Part shown: piece by piece, positions 38,825 to 49,449 of the stretch
Position numbering within the stretch: position 1 is the stretch's first letter
Layout: each line of letters opens with the position of its first letter
NCBI RefSeq assembly: GCF_030384665.1
Contig: NC_083673.1
Span: 2,179,501-2,243,500, forward strand
Origin: Lodderomyces elongisporus
Taxonomy: Eukaryota; Ascomycota; Pichiomycetes; Serinales; Debaryomycetaceae
Direction: 5' to 3'
DNA length: 64,000 nt
Notes under the pieces: generated by a model
Told to the model about the DNA's origin: nothing
Database searches by the model: none
What the model saw: only the letters and a program-made list of their open reading frames with translations
Translations under genes and position numbers: made by a program

Positions 38825-39805
38825 TTTTTTTTTTATATGATTGAATTTCTTCCCCCCTCCCAACAAAAAAAAAATAATCTTATTTATTTATATCGTGTAA
38901 TTAAAAAGTACAGCTAATGTACCTGTGGATGTTTTCTTGTGCGTTATGCAAAAAATTCAATATCTTCTGCAATAATGCGGGAGCGGAAATAGTTAGTATC
39001 CACATCAGGATGTGTCAAAAACAAAATGTCCGACAATTTACATTGATTCACGACAATCAAGCAATGTAATTTTCTTTTCTGCTTTTCGATTCCTCCACTC
39101 GCGCTCAAAAATTTGATATCGCAACCAACATTTTTTATTAAAGCAATTGGTGTGGAGTTGTATAAAGGAGGTGGGAGGAAGGAGGGGAGAGGGGAGAAAG
39201 AGAAAGGACTAACAGACACTGAAGTTCACCGTGATTATTAGTCAGCTAGTTTTTAGGAGAGAGGCAAATTGTGAAAATCTACTCCTTTAGACATGGAAAA
39301 CCAATTCCTTATGTTCTACACCATACATATATACATATATATATATGTATATATATATACATAACTCTTTATGTATTGTCCACTTCTATTATTCATAGTT
39401 TTTTAAATCTCCTATTTTCTGAATTCCTCTGTTGTGCTCAAATTTATATTTATTTTTTATTTATTTTATTTTAGAGCAAAAAAAAAAAAAGAAGAATTAG
39501 AGTGAAGGTCGGGAATAAACGCAATTCATGCTTTGATAAGATTCATAGTAGTTTAAAGTGAGCCTGAGCCTGAGCCTGAGCCTTAACCTGAGATCCACAA
39601 ATACTTGATCACTCTATTTACAAGCGCTCCTTTTTTTTTTGGCCACCAATATCACCAATTCCTTTTTAAAAGTAAAACAAGAAAACCACCACTGCAATTT
39701 TTTTAACAACCAATTATCTGAACACCTAACGCCAGCAATTGCATAACATCGACATAATCATTGCTCTTTCTGACCGCTATTTCGCAAATTTATTATTAAA
39801 CAGCC
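38825..39805. other. Divergent promoter SWD2/BBC1
   Basis: No supported gene. A 91-codon open frame on the - strand (38944-39219) has no ATG and was not accepted. The region contains a G/A-rich run (39167-39200), a TA palindrome (about 39325-39362), four GAGCCT units (about 39559-39584) and, on the - strand, TACTAAC followed by a TTGCAG acceptor (39000-38964). Confidence 0.5.
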
Positions 39806-42800
39806 ATGAGTGAGCCACCGGTGCCTTTCAAAGTGAAAGCAATTTTTGAATACAAGTCCGACTATGAGGATGATCTTAGTTTCTCTGTCGGTCAAATAAT
39901 TACCATTACTGCTATTGAGAATGATGAATGGTATAGTGGTGAATATGAGGGCAATTCTGGAATGTTTCCTAAGAATTTCGTAGAGATCCTAGCTACCCCA
40001 CAAATACCAATTCTGAACAGACCGGCAAAGAAACACGCCACTACTTCTAGCACAGAGGAATCAAAATTACCAACTTCTGAAGTAGAATCGAAACCAGAGT
40101 CTATACCAGACTCGAAACCCGAGAACAATTCTACTACTCCCTCTACCTCTGCAGCACCAGCACCAGCAGCAGCGGCTCCAATTACTGGTGCAAAGTCTAA
40201 TGAAACTGAAGACTACACCAAACACGAGAGTGGAAAGTCACCAATCTCACCAGTAATTGATGATAGCAAGCAACATAAGGTTGACGAGCACCACATTCCA
40301 AAGGTTCCTATGCCACAAAGCAATATTCACAAACCTGCCGACCCTTATAGTATAAAAAAGCAGTTTGTTGCAGCATCTACTTCCTCTTATGTTCCTAAAA
40401 TCAAACCAAGAGATGAATCTAATTTGATTGCTCACACTCATAAAGAAGCAAAACCTGCAGAGGATATTGTTAGAAGTAGTGAGCCAAAACGTGAGCAAGA
40501 AGAAGTAGAGGAACCTAAAGTCAGTTTGAAAGAGAGGATCGCACTCTTGCAAAAGAAACAACAAGAAGAAGCCGAAAGAGAAGCTGCAGCTTTGAAAAGA
40601 AAGGAAGAAAGATTACATAAACAAGCCGAAGAAAAAGAGAGAATAAAACATTTAAGAGCTCAAGCGAGTGGTGAATCCCAGATTGTTGACAACCCTGATG
40701 GCACCAATTTAGATGATGGTGTTGAAGAGCAGAACCACATTAACGAACACAACCCTCTACCCGATCATTCTAGAGAGCTAGGCGATAATCATCACGAGCA
40801 AGTAGGTGCAGGTGCAGATGCTCATTTGGGTATTGATGATGGTGAAGCCCAAAGCCAATCAGTGCGTACCAAAGCAAAAGAGCCACATGGTCATAAGCTG
40901 ATTGATCCAAGGTTAGGTCGAAATGAGGATGAAGAAGCAGAAGAATCGAAAATTGAAGCAACAGGAGAAGAAGAAGAAGATGATGATGATGAATACAAAG
41001 AAAATGACCAAGAAGATCAAGGAGACGAAGAAGACGAAGAAGACGAAGAAGACGAAGATCTCAAGCGTAGAAAATTGGTGGAAAGAATGGCCAAGATCTC
41101 TGGTGGCCGTAACATGTTTGGAATGATGGGTATGGCGAGTCCATTTGGAGCCGGGGCTGCTCCTCCGAACAACAGCAAGCCAACAAAGGCAAAAGTGGAG
41201 ACCAAAAAACACCTCCTGGATAGTAAGACTTTGGATTCTCAGCTGGTGTCAACTCCAAACGTTTCATCTAATGCCACGGCTAAAGCACCTTTGGACGCTC
41301 CTCATTCTAACCCTCCTCCTGTTGGAGCTCCGCTGGTTTCACATGCATCAGCAGCAGCAGCAGCAGCAGCAGCTCCTGCTGGTTCTGCCAGTGGTGGCAA
41401 TATTGCAACTGATGTGTCGACTAACCCTGGTACTTTATCCCCCAAGTTCAATCAAGAAAGCTCCTCTATGGCTGAAGACGATGAACCTTCCGACTCTGAT
41501 AGTGCAGAACCAGTGGTGCGCAAAGAATTATTAAAGCAAAATCCACGCCAACCTCCGTCCTTGTCAAGTGCATTAGATAGTGGTGCCGAAGATAAAGTCA
41601 ATGATCAGCCAATCAAATTGCAAAAACATGGTGCCATAGAAACTGAGACAACCGGCTATGAAGCTGATGAGGACTTGTCCGATATGTCGAAACCGCATGC
41701 AAATGGTAAACCTTTTGGGGAATCATATTTGGATGAAGCTATTTATCGTGATAAAGATTCTAATGAGACTATCGCTCTCGCAAACGAACGTATCGCGCAT
41801 CCTGACGAGCCTGCACCTCCTATCGAGCCAAGGCCAACAAGAAGTGATGCACCACCTATTTCTCCTGTACCTCCACTTCCACAACATCATTCCGGTTCAA
41901 ACGCTTCGGGCTACTCTGCTGGCGCTACACATTCCACACCTCACTCCCATCCTCCTCCACCTGCTCCTCCTTCTAATCCTGCGGCACCTTCTTTTGTCCA
42001 AGCAGAACAACCTGATCAGCTCCATGATAATAGTGCTTCATCAGTCCCCTCAGTACCACCAATCCCTTCAGTACCACCCGTTCCCCCTATTCCATCGCGT
42101 CGTTATGACAACGTACTGGAACCTTTATCCCAGTCTCTGGCTACAAGCAACAACTTCAGAGGTGATGTATTGTCAAATTCTTCAACAGCAAAGAGAGAAG
42201 AGGAGGAAGGTGATGATTATAGTGAGGATGAGGAAAACGATGCTTTTGAAGTGGTTGATGTTCCTCCTCCTGTTCCACTGCACACTCCTAGGGCTCTGAC
42301 ATTTGCCTCAAGTGATCAATCACCACATGTTAGGGGTCCTCCACCTCCAATTCCTGGAAGCGGTGGTGCTCATCCACCACCTCCTCCAATTCCTGTTGGA
42401 GCTCCACCTAAACGAGCAACGACTGATATTCCACCATTGATGCAAACTTCTACTGGTGCTTCTGTGGGATCGACTGCTTCTAGAAAGTCAGTAGATTTAG
42501 ACCCCCAGAGATCTCGGTCATTGAAAAAAACCGAACAAAGTCAAGCCGAAGCAGCTTTAGAACAATTTGATTACGAAGTGTCAAATATCAAGTCAAACTC
42601 CAATTGGTGGTTAAATGGCGAGTTACCTGATTCCTTGGCCTCTAGGATTGGCGTTGACTTGTATTACGAAGTTGATGCCAATAAGATCCACAAAAGAGGT
42701 GGAAGAATTATCAACTACCGTGATTATTATGTTCTTTTCTACGATCTTTCTCAGTTGGTTTTTGAGTTGGAGTTTGAAGAGCAAGATCCAAGAGGCTCCA

Positions 42801-43318
42801 TTCATTTGGTGAACCAATTTGTTAAACCCAGTCCTCCTATTAGAAAGGACCTTTTAGACTCGGCTCACAGAAACTTTGGCAGTATTATTGCAAAGGAAGC
42901 CACCCAATTGGCGGGACACAGAATTGATGAAAGATTGACTAGCCACGTTTTCCAAGGCTCTGGAATAGCAAAGGACATAATACCTCCTATTGGAAATAAA
43001 GCATTTGGTGTCACAATCTACAAGAACCACAACAACTCTTCTGTGTCCAAAATTGACGACATTCAAGCAGGAGATATATTGTGGATTAAAAATGGTAAAT
43101 TTGATGCTCACAAAGGAATAATGGGCAACAAATCCGTTTCGCTAGGTGAATCTTATACGGCTATAATTTACGAATTTGACCCTGCAAAGGACAAATTCAA
43201 AGTACTCGAACAAGATAGTTCTGGCCTTGTAAAGAAGGAGCTGTACAAGCTTGGCAATCTAAAGAGTGGACGAATTAGAGTTTTCCGTCCTATACCAAAA
43301 TCATATGTTGGTATGTAG
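39806..43318 (+). CDS. BBC1: Bbc1-like SH3 protein of cortical actin patches
   Basis: 1170 residues. S. cerevisiae Bbc1 binds Las17/WASP and type I myosins at endocytic actin patches and restrains actin assembly. The N-terminal SH3 domain (about 6-63) has the ALYDY-like AIFEYKSDYEDDLSF and the DEWYSGEYEG...GMFPKNFVEI end. A charged coiled-coil segment follows (about 230-290), then an acidic Glu/Asp run (about 375-420), Ala and Pro runs and several PPxPP stretches (about 665-870) suited to bind SH3 domains. The C-terminal globular region (about 915-1170, for example NWWLNGELPDSL and GDILWIKNGKFDAHKGIMG) is the conserved Bbc1/Aim21-associated fold and sets it apart from other SH3 proteins. Long low-complexity stretches may vary between strains. 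Confidence 0.9.
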   Translation: MSEPPVPFKVKAIFEYKSDYEDDLSFSVGQIITITAIENDEWYSGEYEGNSGMFPKNFVEILATPQIPILNRPAKKHATTSSTEESKLPTSEVESKPESIPDSKPENNSTTPSTSAAPAPAAAAPITGAKSNETEDYTKHESGKSPISPVIDDSKQHKVDEHHIPKVPMPQSNIHKPADPYSIKKQFVAASTSSYVPKIKPRDESNLIAHTHKEAKPAEDIVRSSEPKREQEEVEEPKVSLKERIALLQKKQQEEAEREAAALKRKEERLHKQAEEKERIKHLRAQASGESQIVDNPDGTNLDDGVEEQNHINEHNPLPDHSRELGDNHHEQVGAGADAHLGIDDGEAQSQSVRTKAKEPHGHKLIDPRLGRNEDEEAEESKIEATGEEEEDDDDEYKENDQEDQGDEEDEEDEEDEDLKRRKLVERMAKISGGRNMFGMMGMASPFGAGAAPPNNSKPTKAKVETKKHLLDSKTLDSQLVSTPNVSSNATAKAPLDAPHSNPPPVGAPLVSHASAAAAAAAAPAGSASGGNIATDVSTNPGTLSPKFNQESSSMAEDDEPSDSDSAEPVVRKELLKQNPRQPPSLSSALDSGAEDKVNDQPIKLQKHGAIETETTGYEADEDLSDMSKPHANGKPFGESYLDEAIYRDKDSNETIALANERIAHPDEPAPPIEPRPTRSDAPPISPVPPLPQHHSGSNASGYSAGATHSTPHSHPPPPAPPSNPAAPSFVQAEQPDQLHDNSASSVPSVPPIPSVPPVPPIPSRRYDNVLEPLSQSLATSNNFRGDVLSNSSTAKREEEEGDDYSEDEENDAFEVVDVPPPVPLHTPRALTFASSDQSPHVRGPPPPIPGSGGAHPPPPPIPVGAPPKRATTDIPPLMQTSTGASVGSTASRKSVDLDPQRSRSLKKTEQSQAEAALEQFDYEVSNIKSNSNWWLNGELPDSLASRIGVDLYYEVDANKIHKRGGRIINYRDYYVLFYDLSQLVFELEFEEQDPRGSIHLVNQFVKPSPPIRKDLLDSAHRNFGSIIAKEATQLAGHRIDERLTSHVFQGSGIAKDIIPPIGNKAFGVTIYKNHNNSSVSKIDDIQAGDILWIKNGKFDAHKGIMGNKSVSLGESYTAIIYEFDPAKDKFKVLEQDSSGLVKKELYKLGNLKSGRIRVFRPIPKSYVGM

Positions 43319-43648
43319 AATGTTGATTTGATGATTTATAGGTAATGAATTTTTTTGTTTTATTGCATACAAGTTGTAAATTGTAGATACGTGAGTATTT
43401 TTTTTAAAAAAAATATAGAAAAAAGGCAGTGAAAAAATAAAAAAGAAAACGAGAACCTAGTGATCAATTCATTTACACTTGCAATTATAATATATTCTCT
43501 AAATGAAGCGTATCTATATTCATTATATCAAGAAGTCCACATTCGTTTTCATAACATGTGTGGTTTTTTTGTTCTTCTTTTTTGTTATTTTTTTATTTGG
43601 TCTGAATTTCAAAGTAAAAAAATGAATGAATTGTTTTTTTTGTAAACG

Positions 43649-43656
43649 TCACGTGA
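43649..43656. promoter_or_regulatory. Cbf1-type palindrome TCACGTGA
   Basis: Perfect eight-base palindrome with GTCACGTG on the + strand, about 330 bases after the BBC1 stop. Binding and target are inference. Confidence 0.35.
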
Positions 43657-44620
43657 AAAATTAATTGGAAATAAAGTTGATTGTGTGTTTGGCGCAATAT
43701 GAGGAGCGCAACTTAAACAACAATTATTTGTTTCTTATTGTTGCGAATGGATGATATCATAGAAGATTCGTTAACCACGGATGCAAATCTACAATACTTA
43801 ATCATCATCACTACTTTTGCGAAAATTTTGTTTCTTCATATGAAAATGGAAATTGTGATGAACTTTTCTAAACGATTGTAGTATCTAGTGGATAGTTCTG
43901 ACATTTGCTCAGGACATCCACCAACCACAAACCTATTGTTTTGCTTCATTTCCATTCTTTCTTTTTGTTTTGTCTTCTTCTTCTTCTTCTTCTTCTTCTT
44001 CTTCTTCTTCTTTTCTTCTTTAAAATCCGCAGCAATATTCAATTGGTTATGAATTGTGTAAAGTTTGCTAGACCAGACAAATAAATTGTATGTTAAAATT
44101 CGGCTGAATAGCAAGCATAAGAGTTCTATATTGTGAAATTTGAGCAAATAATACAAGTAAACTACCATGCTGATAACCACCGAGCTCAAATATTTCTTTT
44201 TTCTTTTTTATCTATTTTTTTTTCTTGCTTTTCCTCAAGTAAATATGGAATCTATTATTTGCATAGCCTTCCCAAAGCCCTAATGAATACCACACATCTC
44301 TGTTCCATTATGTCTATGTTGTCCAGTTTCCCCATTCTCTTTGGCTCCCAGTTTCGCACTTTGTCCAATTCTTAAAATTTTTTTAAGTTTGCTGTAATCT
44401 CAAGGAGATTGGTGGTGCAGCATACTATTTTTGTGACTTGTGACAATAAAATTACGTAATAGAAATTTCATATAGCACAAACAACACAAACAACACAAAA
44501 GTTAAGAAGAAGAAGAAGAAGAAGAAAAAGAAGAAGTGGACCCACACAAAGGAAAAAAAATATATACATATACATATATACATATATATATATATTATAA
44601 TTTTGAGAGTAATAGAGACA

Positions 44621-44652
44621 GGAGGGTGGAGGAAGGGTGGAGGAAGGGGGAA
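44621..44652 (+). repeat. G-rich direct repeat upstream of IST2
   Basis: GGGTGGAGGAA occurs twice in tandem and is followed by GGGGG. It resembles the G-rich islands at 392-420, 25743-25798 and 39167-39200. Confidence 0.7.
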
Positions 44653-44941
44653 GAAAAAAATTTCAAGTATAAAGACCAGCAAGAGGTACAATTTTCCTGC
44701 CCCCCCGCTCTTCCCCCTTCATTTTTTTATGTTTTATTTTATTTCAATTTGTTCTATTGTATAAATTTTATTTCATCTCGATTCAAATATAGAAACTATA
44801 TCTTTTTACTCAATTTCCTTGAACTTTTCAATTGCAAGTTTGCCTTCGAGGTTTATAACGGCCCTTTAATTGACACTCAATTGACTTTTGGATTAAACTA
44901 TACTATAGGCACTTTCTTTTTTGTTTTTTTGGAGTTTCACA

Positions 44942-47728
44942 ATGCAGCCACTCCAAGAAATCGAGCCAGATTTCTACATCTCATACTTTTATGACACAGA
45001 TGCTACTCATAAATCCACTACAGAGCAAGAATTGACCAAGTTGGTGGATAGATTATACGACAATGGGTTTGCGGCAACTATCCGTCCTGGAGACGCAAAC
45101 CACTTGCTCATTTTCATTAAACTCTCTTCGGACTCATACATTGAGCAAGCCGAAAAGGATTTGATGAAAAATTACGAGTTTGGTGTGACCTCAAAGGATG
45201 ACACATTGAGTGCTAGATTTAGAATTATCCATCACTACTTAACAAGCTCCGTCGAGCTTGGAGGAGTCGGTATAACTCCGGCTGAAGGTATCTGGAAAAA
45301 TGTTATTGATATCGTCCCCGTGACTGATGCATTTAATGACACACAGCTCATTGAAGAATTGAAAATAAACTTTTCTAGAACCGAGCTCTCGACAAACAAA
45401 ATTAAAAAAGTTTATGGTATTCAAATTGCCTTGTATTTTGAGTTTTTGAAATACTACATCTATTGGTTGGCTGGTTTATCAGTTGTTGGTATTTTCCAAT
45501 ACTTGAAAAAGACGAGAAGCTTTTCATTGACTTATACTTTTATAAACTTGATTTGGGGAACATTATTTCTTGCATTTTGGCACAGAAGAGAACAATATTT
45601 AACCAATTTGTGGGGTGTTCAAAACTGCCATGAGATTGAAGACCACTTGGCCGAATTAGCCCAAATTAACAAGAATTTTGAGAAAAAGTCCTCTTATACA
45701 CACAAGTCCAATAATGGAGGCTATAGATTTGTCAAGGAGTTGTTGTTTATTCCCATTGCGTTGGTGTTTGTTGCCGTTTTGATTAGTTATCAATTGGGCT
45801 GTTTCTTCATTGAGATATTCTTGACGGATATTTACGATGGCCCCGGAAAATCTCTTTTGACCTTGTTGCCAACAGTGTTGATTGTCGTGTTTGTCCCTAT
45901 TCTTACCATCATCTACAATGCAGTCACCGATATTGTGATCAAGTTTGAAGGCCACGACAACCAATACACAAAGAACAACTCTATCTTGGTAAAGCAATTT
46001 ATTTTAAACTTTTTGACAAGCTACGTCCCATTGATCATTACATCATTCTTGTACTTGCCATTTGCACATTTGATTGGACCCCATTTGGGAGATTTACAAT
46101 TGACCATTTCGTCTTATGTCGGGGAAAATAGATTTTACAGCAAGTATCTCACAAAATTGAAGTCACAAAGAGATTTCCAAATCAATCAAGGCAGACTAAA
46201 TGCTCAATTTTTTTACTTTATTGTAACTAACCAGGTTATTCAAATTGTTTTAAAATATGTTTTGCCTTTGATAATAACCAAAGTCACCAATATTATTCAA
46301 ACAAAAGTTCAAAAGAAGCCTCAATTGAAGGTGGATAACGATAATCCATACGAATCTATTTGGCTACACAATGTCAGAGCATCATTGAATTTGCCAGTTT
46401 ATAATGTTGATGATGATTTTAGAGGCTTGATTTTGCAGTATGGATACTTGATTATGTTTGGTCCTGTGTGGCCTTTGGCTCCATTGGTGTCGCTTATTTT
46501 TGATGTTGTTATTTTCAAATTGGACAATTTCAAGTTATTAAGCGGCAGATACTTTAAGCCACCATTGCCAAAGAGAGTCGACTCAACACATCCATGGAAT
46601 TTGGCCTTGTTTTTGCTCACATGGTTAGGGTCAGTGATCTCACCTGTTGTCACTGCCTTCTATCGTCATGGTACTGCACCTCCTAAATCCATGGGTCAAT
46701 TGACATTTGACAATGCTAGTGTCCATTTGTCATCCTCGGTTTTCTTGGTATTGTTGATGTTTTTCTCAGAGCACGGCTTTTTGATATTGAGCTACGTCCT
46801 TTTCAAGTTTTCAAACTTGTTCAAGAGTCAAGTTGAATGGGAAAATGATTTTGTTGAAAACGATATGAAATTGAGACGCGATCATTATTCAAATCACGTA
46901 AAACCAACCATAAAGGTTCGCGAGTGTCCAGATTGGAAAAACTTTACACCAGAGGGAACCATGGATTTCCAACCACCAGTTGTTGTTACTGATGCTGGCG
47001 AAGTACACGAACCTGAAAAGATTCCTACAAAAAAGCTGGGATACACAACGTCTTCACAACACTACACCGAAACAACTGTTACCTCACGCTCTGAACAAGC
47101 AAGACTTATTGCCGAGAAAGAAAAACTTTTGAAAGAAAGACAAGCTGAATTGAAAAGATTGGAACAGGATCACAAGATTGGTGCCAAGTATGATAAAGCT
47201 TCCACATCTGATGCCAATACTGCTTCTGTTGCTGCATTGGAAAGAGATAAGGAAGAAGGAGATACCGTTATTCAGGCAAAATCAGGCCCCAATGGCGAAA
47301 TAAAGCCTAGTACAATTGATAGCAATAAACACATCAATGACGATCCTTTTGGTGCCTCCGTCTTGCCACCACCTGCGCCAAACGATAAGTCTGCAGAAGT
47401 TGATACCAACAAGTTTTCTACTCAGGACTCAAAGACTGCCCATGCAGCAGCTGCTGCACCTCAAGCTGGTGGGTTAACAACCACTGCTGGTAAAGGGCCA
47501 GATGATAAGACTACAAGTGTTGAAGGGGCTGATCAGCAAAAACCTAAACCTTCTGGTTCATCATCTGCACAGTCCGAAGCATCTAACGATTCTCTGTCCG
47601 AGTCCAGACTGGGAACATCATCTAAGCAATCAGGTAATCAGGGCGGATTGAAGAAGATTGTGAATGGTGCGGAAAAAGAGGTCAAGTCTACAAGAAGTGG
47701 AATCAAAAAGTTATTTAAAAAGACTTGA
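44942..47728 (+). CDS. IST2: Ist2-like TMEM16/anoctamin protein, ER-plasma membrane tether
   Basis: 928 residues from the ATG at 44942. Yeast Ist2 sits in cortical ER, tethers it to the plasma membrane and links to lipid transport. The N-terminal cytosolic region (about 1-165) precedes about eight hydrophobic segments typical of anoctamins (about 165-200, 260-300, 345-375, 430-450, 490-510, 560-590 and 610-640). AFWHRREQYLTNLWGV is a family block. The C-terminal 250 residues are hydrophilic and low-complexity, then end in a Lys/Arg cluster (about Lys904-Thr928, ending SGIKKLFKKT). In Ist2 such a tail binds PI(4,5)P2 and serves as the cortical sorting signal. The length is close to the yeast protein (about 946). 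Confidence 0.9.
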   Translation: MQPLQEIEPDFYISYFYDTDATHKSTTEQELTKLVDRLYDNGFAATIRPGDANHLLIFIKLSSDSYIEQAEKDLMKNYEFGVTSKDDTLSARFRIIHHYLTSSVELGGVGITPAEGIWKNVIDIVPVTDAFNDTQLIEELKINFSRTELSTNKIKKVYGIQIALYFEFLKYYIYWLAGLSVVGIFQYLKKTRSFSLTYTFINLIWGTLFLAFWHRREQYLTNLWGVQNCHEIEDHLAELAQINKNFEKKSSYTHKSNNGGYRFVKELLFIPIALVFVAVLISYQLGCFFIEIFLTDIYDGPGKSLLTLLPTVLIVVFVPILTIIYNAVTDIVIKFEGHDNQYTKNNSILVKQFILNFLTSYVPLIITSFLYLPFAHLIGPHLGDLQLTISSYVGENRFYSKYLTKLKSQRDFQINQGRLNAQFFYFIVTNQVIQIVLKYVLPLIITKVTNIIQTKVQKKPQLKVDNDNPYESIWLHNVRASLNLPVYNVDDDFRGLILQYGYLIMFGPVWPLAPLVSLIFDVVIFKLDNFKLLSGRYFKPPLPKRVDSTHPWNLALFLLTWLGSVISPVVTAFYRHGTAPPKSMGQLTFDNASVHLSSSVFLVLLMFFSEHGFLILSYVLFKFSNLFKSQVEWENDFVENDMKLRRDHYSNHVKPTIKVRECPDWKNFTPEGTMDFQPPVVVTDAGEVHEPEKIPTKKLGYTTSSQHYTETTVTSRSEQARLIAEKEKLLKERQAELKRLEQDHKIGAKYDKASTSDANTASVAALERDKEEGDTVIQAKSGPNGEIKPSTIDSNKHINDDPFGASVLPPPAPNDKSAEVDTNKFSTQDSKTAHAAAAAPQAGGLTTTAGKGPDDKTTSVEGADQQKPKPSGSSSAQSEASNDSLSESRLGTSSKQSGNQGGLKKIVNGAEKEVKSTRSGIKKLFKKT

Positions 47729-47824
47729 TTGAACTTTTTTTTTTTTTATATTTAAAACTATTGTGTATCTTTTTTTACATATGCATGCAAATGTAATTTG
47801 ATTGTACTATTTTATTATATTTGA

Positions 47825-48661
47825 TCAAGAATTTTTTTTCAACTCTTGCTTGGTGGGCCTGGCCCCAAAGATTGATGAGCCAACCCTAACGCTTGAACTT
47901 CCTTGCTTAATTGCTTGTTCAAAGTCGTTACTCATTCCCATACTCAATTCCAAGTCTAAACTGTATTGTTCGTCAAGTTTCTTTTTCAACTCTTGTAGTT
48001 TTTTAAAGTCTTGATTCTCACCTTGAGCTCCCGTGGACTCGGCAAACGATCCAATTGTCATTAAACCAGCCAACTTTAACTTGGAACATTCCTGATCATT
48101 TAGCAAAAACTTTATTGTTTCTTCCATGTCATTTTCATCGATGAAACCAGATTTTTGTTCTTCACCAGATGTATTGACTTGTAAGTAGACGTTTATTATC
48201 TCGCCATCATTCTTGACTCTTGTTGAATTCAATTGCTTGCATTTCTTGAATGTATCAATTGTCTCAACTGCATACAAGTTGGACACTTTGTTGCTGAGAT
48301 CTTTTGCCTTACCCAGCTGCATTCCGCCTATGAAATGCCAACAAATATCCTTGGGCAACTCTTGAGACTTGGCTACTAATTCTTGAACATAATTCTCACC
48401 AAAATGACGGACACCAGCCGCATACAAAGCCATTATGTCTGAAGATGGTTTTAATTTAGACACTGCTACAAGGCGGGTCTTTGGATTTAAGTCATGTACT
48501 TGTTTGAGCACGGCATTGTAGTTGTCGATTAATTCTTTAGATCGTGATTCAGTTGGTTGTGGGTATGCCGACATCTTGCAAGATGATACGTATAATGTTG
48601 CTAATTGTTTCTTGATAGAATTACTATTGGTACTGAGAGGACTAGCAATAGCACGAATCAT
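47825..48661 (-). CDS. YggS/PROSC-family PLP homeostasis protein (YBL036C-like)
   Basis: 278 residues. This family is a single-domain alanine-racemase-like barrel that binds pyridoxal phosphate and keeps its cellular level safe; no enzymatic activity is established. RLVAVSKLKPSSDI carries the PLP lysine (Lys69), FGENYVQE and WHFIGGMQ are family blocks, and LSMGMSNDFEQAIKQGSSSVRVGSSIFGAR is the phosphate-binding end. The first 29 residues are Ser-rich with Arg3 and could target mitochondria; translation from Met30 would give a cytosolic form of usual size. It is tail-to-tail with IST2 (96 bases). Its S. cerevisiae orthologue lies between APL3 and POL12, both in this window. Confidence 0.93.
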   Translation of the reverse strand: MIRAIASPLSTNSNSIKKQLATLYVSSCKMSAYPQPTESRSKELIDNYNAVLKQVHDLNPKTRLVAVSKLKPSSDIMALYAAGVRHFGENYVQELVAKSQELPKDICWHFIGGMQLGKAKDLSNKVSNLYAVETIDTFKKCKQLNSTRVKNDGEIINVYLQVNTSGEEQKSGFIDENDMEETIKFLLNDQECSKLKLAGLMTIGSFAESTGAQGENQDFKKLQELKKKLDEQYSLDLELSMGMSNDFEQAIKQGSSSVRVGSSIFGARPTKQELKKNS

Positions 48662-49449
48662 CCAATATTATAAAAAAAAGTAGGGAAAAAAAAACCGAAA
48701 AAGCAAAAAAAAAAAAAATACTGAATACAAACAGATGGTATCAGTTAGTTGCACACTTTATTCCGATCTCATTTTAATACATTTTTCTTGAGAGATTATA
48801 TAATGATAATTTGGTTTTGTACTATTGTGGGCGAGTTGGGCTACATTGAGATTATTAATGTTTACATCATTCATCATTTTTCAACAACATGTATATCTAA
48901 CTTATTAACTAGAAACAACCAAGGGAAAAGGTTAAAAGAGAAATACTAGGAAAGGGAAGGAAAGAAAAGAAAATGTGTAATTGAATCCATCATATGGATG
49001 AAAGAAGCAGAAAAGCAATCAAGCAATTTGGCTTTCTTTTTTCCATTTTCCTTTTTTCGTCTTGCTTCTTTCTTCTTGCTCACGTTTCTTCTCTCTTCTT
49101 GCGATGATTTGTATTCTTATTTCACTATCTACGTTCTTCCCTCAAATACCTTTTACATCGAAGGATATGGAAAACTTGTCTTGAGAAATTGCTCTCTTGG
49201 GATGAGGCTCATCTCCGTTTTGCTCCACAAGGAGTTTTCTAAAACATTCTCGCACGAAAAGGAAAATTACAGTAAGGTGGAAAGCAGAAAAGCAAAAAAA
49301 AAAAAAAAACAAAAAAAGTTAAAACAAGAAAGAAAATGTAGTGAGAAAAAGTTACAGCTACATCTCAAACTTTATGAATTGAGAAGAGTTGCCAATTTTT
49401 AGACCTCAAATCATTTCAAAGTATCAACACTTTCACCATTTAATACAAC
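48662..49449. other. Divergent promoter PLP gene/LHP1
   Basis: A 134-codon ATG frame (48998-49402) covers a T/C-rich then A/K-rich leader; its composition argues against a gene. Otherwise there are A runs near 48686-48718 and 49292-49307. Nothing else seen. Confidence 0.5.

Larger units (their letters stand above)
43319..44941. other. 1.6-kb region between BBC1 and IST2
   Basis: No gene supported; a - strand frame at 43836-44189 is a TTG-started Lys run over a CTT repeat. It contains a Cbf1-type TCACGTGA (43649-43656), a CTT run (43976-44011), an AAG run (44506-44535), a TA palindrome (about 44560-44596) and a GGAGGGTGGAGG-type G-rich tract (44621-44652). It presumably holds the IST2 promoter. 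Confidence 0.5.

Noticed and set aside
38944..39219. 91-codon frame on the - strand upstream of SWD2
   Set aside because: Begins at GTG with a stop three codons before it and no internal ATG; contains a CT-rich tract. No donor was found that would supply a start.
43836..44189. 117-codon frame on the - strand between BBC1 and IST2
   Set aside because: Starts at TTG, consists of a Lys run over a CTT microsatellite and shows no protein-like pattern.
48998..49402. 134-codon ATG frame upstream of LHP1
   Set aside because: Composition follows T/C-rich then A-rich tracts, and it ends 47 bases before LHP1 where a leader is expected. No family resemblance.
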